Shown here piece after piece: positions 29,301 through 37,303 of a stretch of DNA of 64,000 nucleotides (position 1 is the stretch's first letter; each line of letters begins with the position of its first letter). A program made the position numbers and the translations under genes. This stretch comes from Phocaeicola sartorii JCM 17136 = DSM 21941 (GTDB lineage: Bacteria; Bacteroidota; Bacteroidia; Bacteroidales; Bacteroidaceae): the NCBI RefSeq assembly GCF_000614185.1, contig NZ_BAKM01000001.1, positions 186,001 through 250,000 of the forward strand, written 5' to 3'. A model generated the notes under the pieces. The model ran no database searches, was not told the origin of the DNA, and worked only from the letters and a program-made list of their open reading frames with translations.

Positions 29301-29626
29301 ATACCATAACCGGTCACCACGACCTCATCCAGCATTTCCGCATCTTCTTTTAAAATAACTTTGTAGGTATTTGGTGCCCCCACAACAATTTGTTGTGTTT
29401 TGTAGCCGATGTAACTAACATCCAGCTTCGCCCCCACAGACGCCTGAATCGTAAAGTTACCATCTACATCAGTTATTGTACCATTGGTTGTCCCTACCTC
29501 CAGGACACTCGCTCCGATAATGGGTTCACCGGCGGCATCTGCCACCACCCCCGTTATCGTTTTTGTCTGCGCCATCATGTTTATTGAAAAACAGAGGCAC
29601 ACGATAAGAAATAGAGCTCTCTTCAT
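26351..29626 (-). CDS. SusC/RagA-family TonB-dependent outer membrane transporter
   Basis: 1091 residues. Signal peptide MKRALFLIVCLCFSINMMAQ, CarboxypepD-reg-like domain (TKTITGVVADAAGEPIIGAS, about 22-105), then the plug (EVVVTGYGMSQKRSLMTNSIS, LRGGASINKN, IESIQVLKDAASTAIYGARANNGVI) and the 22-strand barrel ending RTVLFGLQLSF. It has no STN domain, so it is a transporter not coupled to FecR. It imports glycan captured by SusD and is the promoter-proximal gene of the locus ending at 5335 or 3998. No dedicated regulator (hybrid two-component, SusR-like, ECF) lies beside it in the window. Confidence 0.96.
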   Translation of the reverse strand: MKRALFLIVCLCFSINMMAQTKTITGVVADAAGEPIIGASVLEVGTTNGTITDVDGNFTIQASVGAKLDVSYIGYKTQQIVVGAPNTYKVILKEDAEMLDEVVVTGYGMSQKRSLMTNSISKLDDKVLQNAAMSNAAQSLQGTVSGLRVTNTSGKPGSSPNIVLRGGASINKNLEGPLVVVDGIVRSMDDINPSDIESIQVLKDAASTAIYGARANNGVILVTTRKGVEGRTQITYKFKGGINFAREGYKYLDAGDYLYYQRLGWQRTNGGSSMENQKGFGVNSGVDLAFMTDTNKHLLNEGWQSMTDPADPGNTLIFRNHAGELHDLTFRNAAFTQDHYLSLSGGNDKGTFSSSLGYYSEDGQIISTNYKRVNGTINGSYKLLPVLTVNAGGSFSWSKMPDLWTYDLKSPWNGETGEYELFYRTMSMFPTWNPWNDDGSPAAGWSNQDGNPYYWKDKLTRSTTNRKTSFNIGFALEILPQQLFLNGNSSMYYTDHQFELFEKKYQQIGQAPNTNRNASQTNTKVFQQQHALTLEYKKGFSGHNINAMVGGEYFDYQYQNLEARVSGAPTDDIPTLNAGTNRTYTTSTKTGYRILSGFARVNYDYNYRYMVSLVARYDGISKLSDNRWGFFPGISAGWNVHEEAFFKDSKFSEVVSLIKPRISYGLNGNVNGIGNFDVYGKYGSVGAYDGNLGYLNTGVVNSKLRWEKSHTFELGLDLGFFNNRVHMIMDYYNRTTSDLLTDVNLPEYTGFPSFKTNLGTISNRGFELEAKVNLLTRKDWSWDVTANTSFVKNIVKKLPFNGNVNNRQGGEQVWDPKSNSLVWLGGIQEGKSLGDIIAYKQVRILRDWDDVRNHAGDFVDEVANLYGPDKAAEYAGKPGWKPIEPGDVLWDDKNGDHIINSYDRQVVGNIYPKWTGGFSTTLNYKNWSLYGRFDYAVGHTIYNDLKARILGQYNGSFNLITDVRDSWSETNTETGIPKFYWADQNAKKNITRSNNGTTNLNNNNSSFYEKGDYLCLREVTLSYKFPKNLINKVFLTDASVYVTGQNLFYITGYDGTSPEPVMDIQANGRGGIDNGRYPTSRTVLFGLQLSF

Positions 29627-29729
29627 GAATCTCAGATTTGGTTGATAATTTAATGTTTAAATAAAAAAGTTTAATCAAGTGCTAGTTTCAAAACCCCTCT
29701 AAAAGAAAATAGTTTTAAAATCAACAGCG

Positions 29730-29747
29730 AATATATGCGCATATATT
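29730..29747. promoter_or_regulatory. 18-bp perfect palindrome upstream of susC, candidate operator
   Basis: AATATATGCGCATATATT is identical to its reverse complement and lies 104 bp before the susC start. A symmetric site here could bind a dimeric regulator of the locus. AT-rich sequence makes palindromes likelier by chance, but the GCGC centre stands out. Confidence 0.35.
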
Positions 29748-29973
29748 TAGTATATACAAGAGACAAAAGAATCTATATCCTTTGTCAGTGTTTATTTTTT
29801 AGAATAAACTAAATATTAAAGCATATTTTAAAAAGTTACATAAGGGAATAACTCAAAAAAGAAAAAAAGGTTCATAAGGAGAAGATATAACATGCATGAT
29901 TTTGGAGATGAGGCAAAGAAGGTTCGTTCAGGGATATTTATCAGGTAATCCTGTATCACGCAAAGAAACAAAA

Positions 29974-30012
29974 AAAACGCTAACTAACTTGTCTACAGTC
30001 AATTAGCGTTTT
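29974..30012 (-). terminator. Terminator of tRNA-Arg
   Basis: Arms AAAACGCTAA (29974-29983) and TTAGCGTTTT (30003-30012) form a 10-bp stem, with U-rich sequence on the minus strand. It begins 7 bp after the tRNA 3' end. Confidence 0.8.
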
Positions 30013-30018
30013 ATCAAG

Positions 30019-30090
30019 TACACCCGATGAGAATCGAACTCATATCGTCGGAACCGGAATCCGGTATTCTATCCATTGAACTACGGGTGC
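30019..30090 (-). tRNA. tRNA-Arg (anticodon CCG)
   Basis: On the minus strand a cloverleaf of 72 nt can be drawn. The acceptor GCACCCG pairs with CGGGTGT (first pair G-U). The D arm is followed by the anticodon stem CCGGA/TCCGA (outer pair mismatched C-A) with loop TTCCGGT, giving CCG. The T arm is ATGAG-TTCGATT-CTCAT. CCA is not encoded. It decodes CGG arginine codons. A -7 element lies just upstream and a hairpin terminator downstream. Confidence 0.93.
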
Positions 30091-30108
30091 GTCTGAAACT
30101 TGGACGTG

Positions 30109-30116
30109 CAAAGGTA
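30109..30116 (-). promoter_or_regulatory. -7 promoter element of tRNA-Arg
   Basis: The minus strand reads TACCTTTG, a full match to TAnnTTTG, ending 18 bp before the tRNA 5' end. Confidence 0.6.
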
Positions 30117-30252
30117 TAAAATATATTGTCTTCCTCCTAATAATTTGAGATATTTATCTATCAAAATAATATTTTGCACATTACTTTAAGCACAAAAGAA
30201 TCAATTTGATTATATTTTCACCTAAATATATATCAATATCACAAATAATTTC

Positions 30253-30260
30253 TATATTTG
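30253..30260 (+). promoter_or_regulatory. -7 promoter element of asnA
   Basis: TATATTTG, a full match to TAnnTTTG, lies 32 bp before the asnA ATG. No TTTG stands at the usual distance upstream. Confidence 0.55.
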
Positions 30261-30292
30261 CAAGCAATTAAAATAAATAGATCAATTTTACA

Positions 30293-31333
30293 ATGAGTTA
30301 CCTAATTAAACCAGCTAACTATAAAGCCTTGCTTGATTTAAAACAAACAGAGTTAGGCATTAAGCAAATAAAAGAGTTCTTCCAACAGAACTTGTCGTCA
30401 GAATTGCGTCTGCGCCGTGTCACCGCCCCGCTATTTGTCTTGAAAGGAATGGGTATTAATGATGACTTGAGCGGAACCGAACGACCGGTATCTTTCCCTA
30501 TCAAAGACTTGGGAGACGCACAGGCCGAAGTTGTCCATTCACTGGCAAAATGGAAAAGACTGACCTTGGCCGATTATAATATAGAGCCGGGTTATGGCAT
30601 CTATACCGATATGAACGCCATCCGGGCCGATGAAGAATTAGGTAATCTCCACTCACTATATGTAGACCAGTGGGACTGGGAGCGCGTGATCACCAAAGAA
30701 CAGCGCACGGTTGATTTCCTGAAACAAATAGTAATCCGCATCTATGCAGCCATGCGCCGCACAGAATATATGGTCTGCGAAATGTATCCGCAAATCAAAC
30801 CTTTCCTGCCACATGACATCCATTTCATCCACTCGGAAGAACTTTGCCAGATGTACCCCGACAAGACCCCGAAAGAGCGCGAACATGCCATCTCACAAAA
30901 ATACGGTGCGGTATTTATTATAGGTATAGGCTGCAAGCTGAGTGACGGAAAAGAACATGACTTGCGCGCACCTGACTATGACGACTACACCACCATCAAC
31001 CCGGAAACCGGACTTCCCGGCCTGAACGGTGACTTGCTGGTCTGGGACAAAGTACTGGACCGTTCTGTCGAGCTTTCCTCTATGGGTATCCGCGTGGATA
31101 AGGAAGCACTGATCCGCCAACTGGCACTCAGTGGACAGGAAAAACGCAAGGAACTTTATTTCCACAAACGTCTGCTGGACGAAACCCTGCCTTTATGCAT
31201 CGGTGGCGGTATAGGACAGTCACGACTCTGTATGCTTTATTTACAGAAAGCCCATATAGGCGAAATTCAAGCCAGTATATGGCCTGAAGACATGAGAAAA
31301 GAATGCGCTCAACTGGGCATGCAACTTATTTGA
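30293..31333 (+). CDS. asnA: Aspartate-ammonia ligase (AsnA-type asparagine synthetase)
   Basis: 346 residues, slightly longer than the roughly 330 of E. coli AsnA. It makes asparagine from aspartate, ammonia and ATP in the cytoplasm and is a class II aminoacyl-tRNA synthetase relative. Motifs: RVTAPLFVLKG near the N terminus, GTERPVSFPIKD, AKWKRLTLADYNI, GIYTDMNAIRADEE, DQWDWERVI, and the motif 3 region CIGGGIGQSRLCM followed by IGEIQASIWPEDM. The gene is monocistronic between its own -7 element and a hairpin terminator. Confidence 0.97.
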   Translation: MSYLIKPANYKALLDLKQTELGIKQIKEFFQQNLSSELRLRRVTAPLFVLKGMGINDDLSGTERPVSFPIKDLGDAQAEVVHSLAKWKRLTLADYNIEPGYGIYTDMNAIRADEELGNLHSLYVDQWDWERVITKEQRTVDFLKQIVIRIYAAMRRTEYMVCEMYPQIKPFLPHDIHFIHSEELCQMYPDKTPKEREHAISQKYGAVFIIGIGCKLSDGKEHDLRAPDYDDYTTINPETGLPGLNGDLLVWDKVLDRSVELSSMGIRVDKEALIRQLALSGQEKRKELYFHKRLLDETLPLCIGGGIGQSRLCMLYLQKAHIGEIQASIWPEDMRKECAQLGMQLI

Positions 31334-31355
31334 TTATAATTATCAGCAATCAAGG

Positions 31356-31386
31356 AAGAGGGTGATACAAAAGTCATCCTCTTTTT
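31356..31386 (+). terminator. Terminator of asnA
   Basis: AAGAGGGTGA pairs with TCATCCTCTT (one G-U), followed by a run of T. It lies 23 bp after the asnA stop. Confidence 0.85.
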
Positions 31387-31387
31387 A

Positions 31388-31419
31388 TTTGTCATTTTTG
31401 CAAATAACCCCTATCTTTA
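31388..31419 (+). promoter_or_regulatory. Promoter of ung
   Basis: TTTG at 31388-31391, a 20-bp spacer, then TATCTTTA at 31412-31419 (7 of 8 matches to TAnnTTTG). The ung start follows 29 bp later. It begins immediately after the asnA terminator. Confidence 0.6.
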
Positions 31420-31447
31420 ACGCACATTTTTAATAAAAAGAAATGCC

Positions 31448-32109
31448 ATGAACGTACAAATAGAAGAAAGCTGGAAACAACATCTGGCACCCGAATTTGA
31501 AAAAGATTACTTCATCAAGCTCACAGAGTTTGTGAGAAGCGAATACCAGACTACCACTATTTACCTCCGGGCAGACTCATATTCAATGCCTTCAACCTGT
31601 GTCCGTTTGATAAAGTGAAAGTCGTCATTATCGGCCAAGACCCCTATCATGGCCCCGGCCAAGCGCACGGGCTTTGCTTTTCTGTAAACGACGGAGTAGC
31701 TTTTCCTCCTTCCCTACAGAATATTTTTAAAGAAATACAAAGCGATTTGGGCTCCCCCATCCCCACCTCAGGCAATCTGACCCGCTGGGCCAACCAAGGA
31801 GTCTTATTACTCAATGCCACACTGACAGTCCGTGCCCACCAAGCTGGTTCTCACCAACGCCGGGGCTGGGAAGAATTTACAGATGCGGCCATCCGTATAC
31901 TGGCAGAACAACGTGAGCATATCGTATTCATCTTATGGGGGGCCTATGCACAGAAAAAGGGAGCCTTCATTGACCGCAACAAGCATCTGGTACTGGCGTC
32001 CGCACACCCGTCCCCCCTATCAGCCTACAATGGTTTCTTTGGCAACAAGCACTTCAGCCACACCAACGAATATCTGCAAGCACACGGGAAAACACCGATT
32101 GAGTGGTAG
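31448..32109 (+). CDS. ung: Uracil-DNA glycosylase (frameshifted in this sequence)
   Basis: Removes uracil from DNA to start base-excision repair. The ATG at 31448 opens a frame ([13 protein letters not shown]…EYQTTTIY) that breaks at 31564-31565. Adding one C in ACC-TCC gives [21 protein letters not shown] and joins the second frame, for 220 residues, the standard UNG length. Key motifs: [18 protein letters not shown] (catalytic Asp, water-activating loop), [22 protein letters not shown] and the DNA-intercalating [13 protein letters not shown]. The downstream ORF alone, starting with GTG at 31615, would lack the N terminus. Confidence 0.95.
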
Positions 32110-32120
32110 GCGTAAATTAA

Positions 32121-32200
32121 AAATTGAGAATTAAAAAATGAGCAATCGCTGCACATGATTACCGTACCGGCAGTGATCTCTCATTTTTATTTCTCAATTA
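32121..32200. terminator. Bidirectional hairpin between ung and lptD
   Basis: AATTGAGAAnnAAAAAATGAG (from 32122) and CTCATTTTTATTTCTCAATT (to 32199) form a long AT-rich imperfect stem around a 36-base centre between convergent genes. It probably serves both. The AT-rich stem makes it weaker than the GC-rich terminators elsewhere. Confidence 0.5.
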
Positions 32201-32210
32201 TCAATATCTC

Positions 32211-34943
32211 CTAGTACCAATTCACCGCACTACCCGTATTGCTTCGCTGATCCCACTTCAAGGCATCAGTCAGCATGCTGGAATTGGCACGAATACTAAA
32301 GTTATAGGAAGTAAAGGGACCGAATACCAAACCGCAGCTCATATTGAAACAGTGCAGGTCACGGCTGATATTGACTGTTGTCATTGACATCTCTTTTGTA
32401 TTAAAATCATATCCCGAAGAATAATTCACATTCCAGCGGCTACCCAGCTTTACATTACCGGACACATTCAAAGAGTGAGTCACCGAATACGGATAACGCA
32501 TACTCTTGATGTTAATTTGCTTGTTTCTGTCCTCACGAATACTGTAACTATAACTCAAGCTCAATGACCATGGCATCTTGAAAGCCATATAACCATCCGG
32601 ATCCACAGCCGCCTTTTCCGTCTTTTTCAAGCCGGACTTATTTTCCTCCTTATTTTCATTGGCATCATCACCATACTCATCCAGATCTTCATTTTTCTTG
32701 TCTTTATCATCCTTACTATCCTTTCCTTCTTTCGGACCGAACCATTTTTTCCACGAATCATTGTTCAGCGTATAAGAGAACGAACCGCTATATCCCTGGA
32801 AGCGTCCAAAACGTCCGTATGACCATTCCGTGCGGTTACCCTCCCGGACTGTTCCATTCTCATCAAACTCATAAGCATACGTGGCAAACTGGGCATTCAT
32901 ATTAAAAGTATAACTCTTGGTCAGCTTCAAACGCAGGTTCATGCTCAAATTCCCCCATGGCTTCTCCTTGGCCGCCGCATTATAAGAGATACTAGCTCCC
33001 AACTGGTCAATCAAACTGATTTTCTTCACTCCGGTAGTATCCGAATCGGACTTCACTTTCATTTCCACATTGTTATCTACAGAGAAAGTGAAATTCTCGG
33101 ACTTGCCACTGGGCGAGAAAGAATAAGGCAAACCTTCATAAGGATTATAAGTCTTAGTACGCACCTCTCCATCCGTATCGGTATAAGTATAGCTGCCAAC
33201 ATATCCATATTTGGAAGTACTGAAGTCTGGTGCATAACTCATGCTGACCGAAGGAGTGAAGACGTGACGGATCATTTCAATCTTGTCGCCAAACAGTTTC
33301 TTCCACGGTTTATAGAAACCATACATCTTGGTATTCACCTGCAAACTCAAATCATAGTTATACACACGGTTAAAACCGTTGATGGTATCTTTCCGTACAC
33401 TATTAGGAGCCGATGGATCATAGCTCTGCTCCACCTTGCGCATGTACCAACGTTCGGTATAGTTGAAAGAAGGCACGATATTGATATACTTGAACAAAGT
33501 AAATGTAGCGCTGACAGGAATCTTGTGCTGCATACCATTGGTCCATTTATTCAAACCTTGCTTCAGGATCAGGTTATCCTTGGTATTGATAGAATTAGTT
33601 ACCTGACCTGTATATTGAAGTGAAATCTTTTCGTACCAGCGTTCATCTCCTACCGCCTTCTTACGCTTGAACGGATAAATACGGTTCAAGGAAATATTCA
33701 AATCCGGTAAAGTCACACTGATAGAAGAGTCACGTGTATTCTGGGAGATATTGAATGTGCTGGACAAGTTCAATCCTATCTCGGGGAAATTGCGCGAATA
33801 GCTCACACTAGACGTCTTGGTGTTATTTGAATATTGCTGCGGGTTATACAAGCTGCTCAGGTTGCGCTGGTCATAACTACTGGTCGCAAAGTTCACATTA
33901 GCCGAGAAAGAGCTGTTAGGACTGGCCTTGGCATCCTGTCTGTGGCTCCATGCGATTCTGAAGTCCTTTGTAACCATATAGTCCGGCATATTCTTCTCAC
34001 CGGTCTTCGTCACCAGATAACTGGCATTGAAATTACCGCTATATCTATACCTTTTATTATAATTGGACTGCACGGAAAGCCCCCACGATCCTTTCGTAAA
34101 GATTTCACCCAACAGTTTCAAATCCATACGGTCGCTGATAGCGAAATAATATCCACCATCACGCAAATAAAAACCACGATTCATCTCATCACCGTATGTA
34201 GGCATAATGAATCCCGACGAATAACTGCTGTTAAACGGGAAAAAGCCAAAAGGAATAGCGATAGGCAAAGGTACATCCTCCACCACCAACTGGGCAGGGC
34301 CGAATACTACATTTTTCTTAGGCCGCACTTTCGCCATGGAAAGTTTCAGATAGAAGTGAGGATGCTCGTGATTATCACATGTAGTGTATCGTCCGTGACG
34401 CAGATAAAGCTCGTCATTGGCACCTTTCTTCGACTCCTCACTGGTTACGTATCCTTCCCCCTGCTGAGTAACGATATTATTAATGAATCCTTTCTTCGAC
34501 TTGAAATTATAACGCATAATTTTCGACTCGTACGGAGTCTCTCCATCCTTAAAGACAGGGGTACCTTTTTCCACGCCAACCGAATCGGGCACACCCCGGG
34601 CAAATACCGTGCTGCTGTCCATGTTCATGGTAATCACGGCGGAGGTCAGCTCAATTTTCTCATAGTTTACCTTACCGTCACCATACAGATGGGCATATCC
34701 ACCCTCTGTGAATACGATGGAGTCATTAGCTTCATAAACAACAGGTGCGTCCAACGGCTGCCTTTTTTTAGGTGCAACCGTATCGATAGACAATGTATCT
34801 ACCAAAGTACTATCTACTTTCAGGGAATCATTGCCGGATGCAGGGTTCCGCTTTCTGCGTTGAGCACCCGTACTTAAAGAAAGCAACAGGCATGCAAATA
34901 GTAGTAGGAATGTTATAAATCTATGTCGTTTTAGTGGCGTCAT
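32211..34943 (-). CDS. lptD: LptD-family outer membrane LPS assembly protein (Bacteroidetes type)
   Basis: 910 residues, signal peptide ending LLSLSTGAQ. The N-terminal part (about 65-200) is an OstA/LptA-like beta-jellyroll (VVYEANDSIVFTEGGYAHLYGDGKVNYE, then ITMNMDSSTVFARG). LptD-type features follow: CDNHEHPHFYL and LPIAIPFGFFPF before a long beta-barrel of alternating polar/aromatic strands. A charged low-complexity loop (about 745-790, Asp/Lys/Glu-rich) sits within the barrel and probably faces outside. It inserts lipopolysaccharide into the outer leaflet. It follows the HD gene by 90 bp on the same strand. Length and order fit the Bacteroidetes family; specific cysteines for LptE/DsbA-type maturation are not evident. 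Confidence 0.88.
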   Translation of the reverse strand: MTPLKRHRFITFLLLFACLLLSLSTGAQRRKRNPASGNDSLKVDSTLVDTLSIDTVAPKKRQPLDAPVVYEANDSIVFTEGGYAHLYGDGKVNYEKIELTSAVITMNMDSSTVFARGVPDSVGVEKGTPVFKDGETPYESKIMRYNFKSKKGFINNIVTQQGEGYVTSEESKKGANDELYLRHGRYTTCDNHEHPHFYLKLSMAKVRPKKNVVFGPAQLVVEDVPLPIAIPFGFFPFNSSYSSGFIMPTYGDEMNRGFYLRDGGYYFAISDRMDLKLLGEIFTKGSWGLSVQSNYNKRYRYSGNFNASYLVTKTGEKNMPDYMVTKDFRIAWSHRQDAKASPNSSFSANVNFATSSYDQRNLSSLYNPQQYSNNTKTSSVSYSRNFPEIGLNLSSTFNISQNTRDSSISVTLPDLNISLNRIYPFKRKKAVGDERWYEKISLQYTGQVTNSINTKDNLILKQGLNKWTNGMQHKIPVSATFTLFKYINIVPSFNYTERWYMRKVEQSYDPSAPNSVRKDTINGFNRVYNYDLSLQVNTKMYGFYKPWKKLFGDKIEMIRHVFTPSVSMSYAPDFSTSKYGYVGSYTYTDTDGEVRTKTYNPYEGLPYSFSPSGKSENFTFSVDNNVEMKVKSDSDTTGVKKISLIDQLGASISYNAAAKEKPWGNLSMNLRLKLTKSYTFNMNAQFATYAYEFDENGTVREGNRTEWSYGRFGRFQGYSGSFSYTLNNDSWKKWFGPKEGKDSKDDKDKKNEDLDEYGDDANENKEENKSGLKKTEKAAVDPDGYMAFKMPWSLSLSYSYSIREDRNKQINIKSMRYPYSVTHSLNVSGNVKLGSRWNVNYSSGYDFNTKEMSMTTVNISRDLHCFNMSCGLVFGPFTSYNFSIRANSSMLTDALKWDQRSNTGSAVNWY

Positions 34944-35033
34944 TCACAAATCATTTACGCTTTTGAGGGGCAAAATTAAGCATTATCCGCCAATAATGAA
35001 CTATTTAACGGAGATTTAATTTATTTTTAAGGC

Positions 35034-35576
35034 TTACAAGAAACATTCGCACCAATGGTTAAAACGGATAACCCCGTCTTCCCCATAACGTGAAATACTC
35101 TTTAACGCCTTCTCCACGCTCTTTTCCTTGTCCAGATGCGTTTTTGAAAAGAACTTGTCGGCAAAGCAAATAACTTGTTCCTCCAGTGAAACCGGAACCA
35201 TATCCCGATGAGGAACGGGCAACTGTTGGTCAATAATACTTTGCAGAGACATGCCTGCCCCCGTATGCCTCTCACAAACCAACGCATGACGCGGGAACCC
35301 TTCTTTCCGCATCAAGTCGGCTCCTAAATATCCATGACAAATATAAGGATAAGATCCGAAACAGCAAATGCCCTCAGCATCCGTCCTGAAAATACCAATA
35401 TCGTGCAGCAGTGCCGCCTCCTCCAAAAATTGCTTGTCCAGATTCAACTCCGGATGCTTTCCGGCAATCCATAATGCCTTATCGGCCACCGAACGACTAT
35501 GCGTCAGCAGGATATGTTTCAGCTCATTATCCTCCGGATAATATTTATTAATGATAGCAAGTGCGTCCATTCTCAA
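35034..35576 (-). CDS. HD-domain phosphohydrolase
   Basis: 180 residues, small and cytosolic with no signal. HTHSRSVADKALWIA-like and EEAALLHDIGIFRTD give the His and His-Asp metal ligands of the HD superfamily, and CFADKFFSK supplies the later Asp. Such stand-alone HD proteins hydrolyse phosphate esters of nucleotides or similar small molecules; the substrate cannot be told. An ATG six bases later (35570) is an equally good start. The gene is divergent from the NamZ-like gene with 47 bp between them. Confidence 0.85.
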   Translation of the reverse strand: MRMDALAIINKYYPEDNELKHILLTHSRSVADKALWIAGKHPELNLDKQFLEEAALLHDIGIFRTDAEGICCFGSYPYICHGYLGADLMRKEGFPRHALVCERHTGAGMSLQSIIDQQLPVPHRDMVPVSLEEQVICFADKFFSKTHLDKEKSVEKALKSISRYGEDGVIRFNHWCECFL

Positions 35577-35585
35577 TTAAATTCT

Positions 35586-35593
35586 TATTTTTG
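35586..35593 (+). promoter_or_regulatory. -7 promoter element of the NamZ-like gene
   Basis: TATTTTTG, a full match to TAnnTTTG, ends 30 bp before the ATG at 35624. No TTTG is found about 20 bp upstream. Confidence 0.45.
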
Positions 35594-35623
35594 TGCAATA
35601 TTACAAAATAATCGCCACATATC

Positions 35624-36784
35624 ATGAAAACAAAATACATTTTCCTATGCTGCCTCTTGTTTACTTTCAATGCTCTGACCGCACAAGAGGTGATTACCGG
35701 AGCCGAACAGATGGACCGCCTCTTGCCTATATTAAAAGGAAAGCGCGTGGCATTGGTTGTAAACCAAACCTCCAAAGTAGGAGAGACCCACCTGCTGGAC
35801 ACCCTGCTTGCAGCACATATACAAATTAAAAAAATATTCGCTCCCGAACATGGCTTCCGAGGTGAGGCCGATGCCGGAGAAACCATAAAGAACGGAAAAG
35901 ACCTCCGCACAGGAGTGCCCATCCTGTCCCTTTACGGCAAAAACAAGAAGCCGGCTGCCGCACAGCTACAGGACATAGACTTGATTGTGTTTGACATTCA
36001 GGATGTAGGCGCCCGCTTCTATACCTATATCAGTACGATGCAGTATATCATGGAAGCCTGTGCCGAAAACCGGAAACAACTGATCATCACAGACCGGCCC
36101 AATCCTTGCGACTATGTGGACGGCCCTGTGCGACAAAAAAATCAGAAAAGTTTCGTAGGTATGCATGCCATCCCCGTTTTACACGGTTGCACCGTAGGCG
36201 AACTGGCACAAATGATTAATGGCGAAGGCTGGCTGCCCAATGGCAGGAAATGCGCGCTGACCGTCATCCCCATGGAAGGCTGGAAACACGGACAACCCTA
36301 TACCCTTCCGGTAAAGCCCTCTCCCAATCTGCCCAATGACCAGGCAATCGCTCTATATCCTTCACTTTGCCCGTTTGAAGGCACAGCCGTCAGTGTAGGC
36401 CGAGGCACTCATTTTCCTTTTCAGGTAATCGGTTCGCCGGATATCCGCATCTCCTCCTTCTCTTTCAGACCGGAAGCCCTGGAAGGCTTTGACAAGAATC
36501 CGATGTATAAAGACCAATATTGCTATGGCAATAACCTCCGTAACATCACCGCGCCAAAAGGCTTTTCCTTAAAATACATCATAGCATACTATCAGGCTTA
36601 TCAAGATCTTGGGAAAGCGGACAAGTTCTTTACCCGCCCACAATGGTTCGACCTGCTGATCGGAAACCGTACCGTAAGGGAACAAATTATAAAAGGAGCC
36701 AGCGAAGAAGAAATACGTGCAGGATGGCAGAAAGAACTGGAAGCCTACAAAAAGATGCGGGAGAAATATCTGCTTTATAAATAA
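35624..36784 (+). CDS. namZ: DUF1343 / GH171 exo-beta-N-acetylmuramidase NamZ-like, secreted
   Basis: 386 residues, signal peptide MKTKYIFLCCLLFTFNALTAQ. The family signatures are clear: GKRVALVVNQTS, IFAPEHGFRGEADAGE, LIVFDIQDVGARFYTYISTM, DRPNPC and YPSLCPFEGTAVSVGRGTHFPFQVIG. The related Bacillus NamZ releases MurNAc from the non-reducing ends of peptidoglycan fragments, so a role in wall turnover or MurNAc recovery is likely. It is monocistronic, convergent with the peptidase gene and shares a long terminator hairpin. Family is certain; the exact activity follows from homologues. Confidence 0.92.
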   Translation: MKTKYIFLCCLLFTFNALTAQEVITGAEQMDRLLPILKGKRVALVVNQTSKVGETHLLDTLLAAHIQIKKIFAPEHGFRGEADAGETIKNGKDLRTGVPILSLYGKNKKPAAAQLQDIDLIVFDIQDVGARFYTYISTMQYIMEACAENRKQLIITDRPNPCDYVDGPVRQKNQKSFVGMHAIPVLHGCTVGELAQMINGEGWLPNGRKCALTVIPMEGWKHGQPYTLPVKPSPNLPNDQAIALYPSLCPFEGTAVSVGRGTHFPFQVIGSPDIRISSFSFRPEALEGFDKNPMYKDQYCYGNNLRNITAPKGFSLKYIIAYYQAYQDLGKADKFFTRPQWFDLLIGNRTVREQIIKGASEEEIRAGWQKELEAYKKMREKYLLYK

Positions 36785-36804
36785 GATTTCTTTCCAAGCT
36801 ACCG

Positions 36805-36860
36805 GTTTCCGTTAAAAAGGTGTCAACAGCCCATCAGGATTTTGACACTTTTACGGAAAC
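36805..36860. terminator. Long bidirectional hairpin between namZ and the peptidase gene
   Basis: GTTTCCGT (36805 on) pairs with ACGGAAAC (to 36860) and GTGTCAA with TTGACAC, separated by short A/T runs, giving about 20 paired bases. It overlaps the last codons of the peptidase gene and serves both convergent genes. Confidence 0.75.
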
Positions 36861-37303
36861 ACACCGTCCACTCTATTCAAGACACGCAACACCACCCTTC
36901 TGAATCTGCCAAGCCCCAGCCACAAACGGCTTCCCAACCGCCAACCGACGGAGTCCGTTTCAATCATCTTTCCGGAAGGCCTGTATACCCTTCTCACCAC
37001 ACCGATGATATCCGTTTCCTCACATTCCTCATAGAAACGACAAACGCCATCTCCCTGCATCAAGTAATGACTGCCCCTTTTTTGAATGATTCGATGCAAT
37101 ACATACCGACCGGATTGCCTGAATAGGATGACATGCCCAGGTTTCAACACCTGCTTGCCGCACGGTTCCACCACCACCTCCTCTTTCCCGTTCCTCAGCA
37201 AGGGCCGCATGGAGTTGCCTTTCACCCGGAAGCGCACACTCCTGCCACTCCTGATTTCCGATTCCACCCATGCAAAGAAACATTCATTTGCTATCTGTCT
37301 CAT
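36851..37303 (-). CDS. S24/S26-family (SipW-like) signal-peptidase-like protein
   Basis: 150 residues from the ATG at 37303, which has GGAG six bases upstream; an ATG at 37315 is possible. The core is VRFRVKGNSMRPLLRNG, with the catalytic Ser in NSMRP, then KPGHVILFRQSGRYVLHRII. In this group a His (the HRI motif) stands where the Lys of bacterial type I signal peptidases would be, as in SipW-type enzymes. There is no clear membrane anchor in the first 40 residues. It overlaps the kinase-like gene by 20 bp and is the last gene of the five-gene cassette, where it could cleave a leader from a modified peptide (inference). Confidence 0.8.
   Translation of the reverse strand: MRQIANECFFAWVESEIRSGRSVRFRVKGNSMRPLLRNGKEEVVVEPCGKQVLKPGHVILFRQSGRYVLHRIIQKRGSHYLMQGDGVCRFYEECEETDIIGVVRRVYRPSGKMIETDSVGWRLGSRLWLGLGRFRRVVLRVLNRVDGVFP

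Larger units (their letters stand above)
29627..30018. other. AT-rich intergenic leader of the N-glycan locus
   Basis: No gene is seen. The stretch is very AT-rich and holds the 18-bp palindrome at 29730-29747 and, at its right end, the tRNA terminator. I searched the minus strand for a full TAnnTTTG before susC and found none, so the promoter may depend on an activator or alternative sigma factor. Confidence 0.5.

Noticed and set aside
29896..30006. 36-residue plus-strand ORF before tRNA-Arg
   Set aside because: It runs through the minus-strand tRNA terminator, has no ribosome site and no recognised family. I see no integrase or direct repeat to make the tRNA an attachment site.
33834..34877. 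347-residue plus-strand ORF, and the similar 304-residue ORF at 11218-12132
   Set aside because: Both are fully antisense to lptD and to a GH20 gene respectively and have no domain signal.
35548..35922. 124-residue minus-strand ORF overlapping the namZ start
   Set aside because: Antisense to the NamZ-like gene's signal peptide and first motifs; no independent support.
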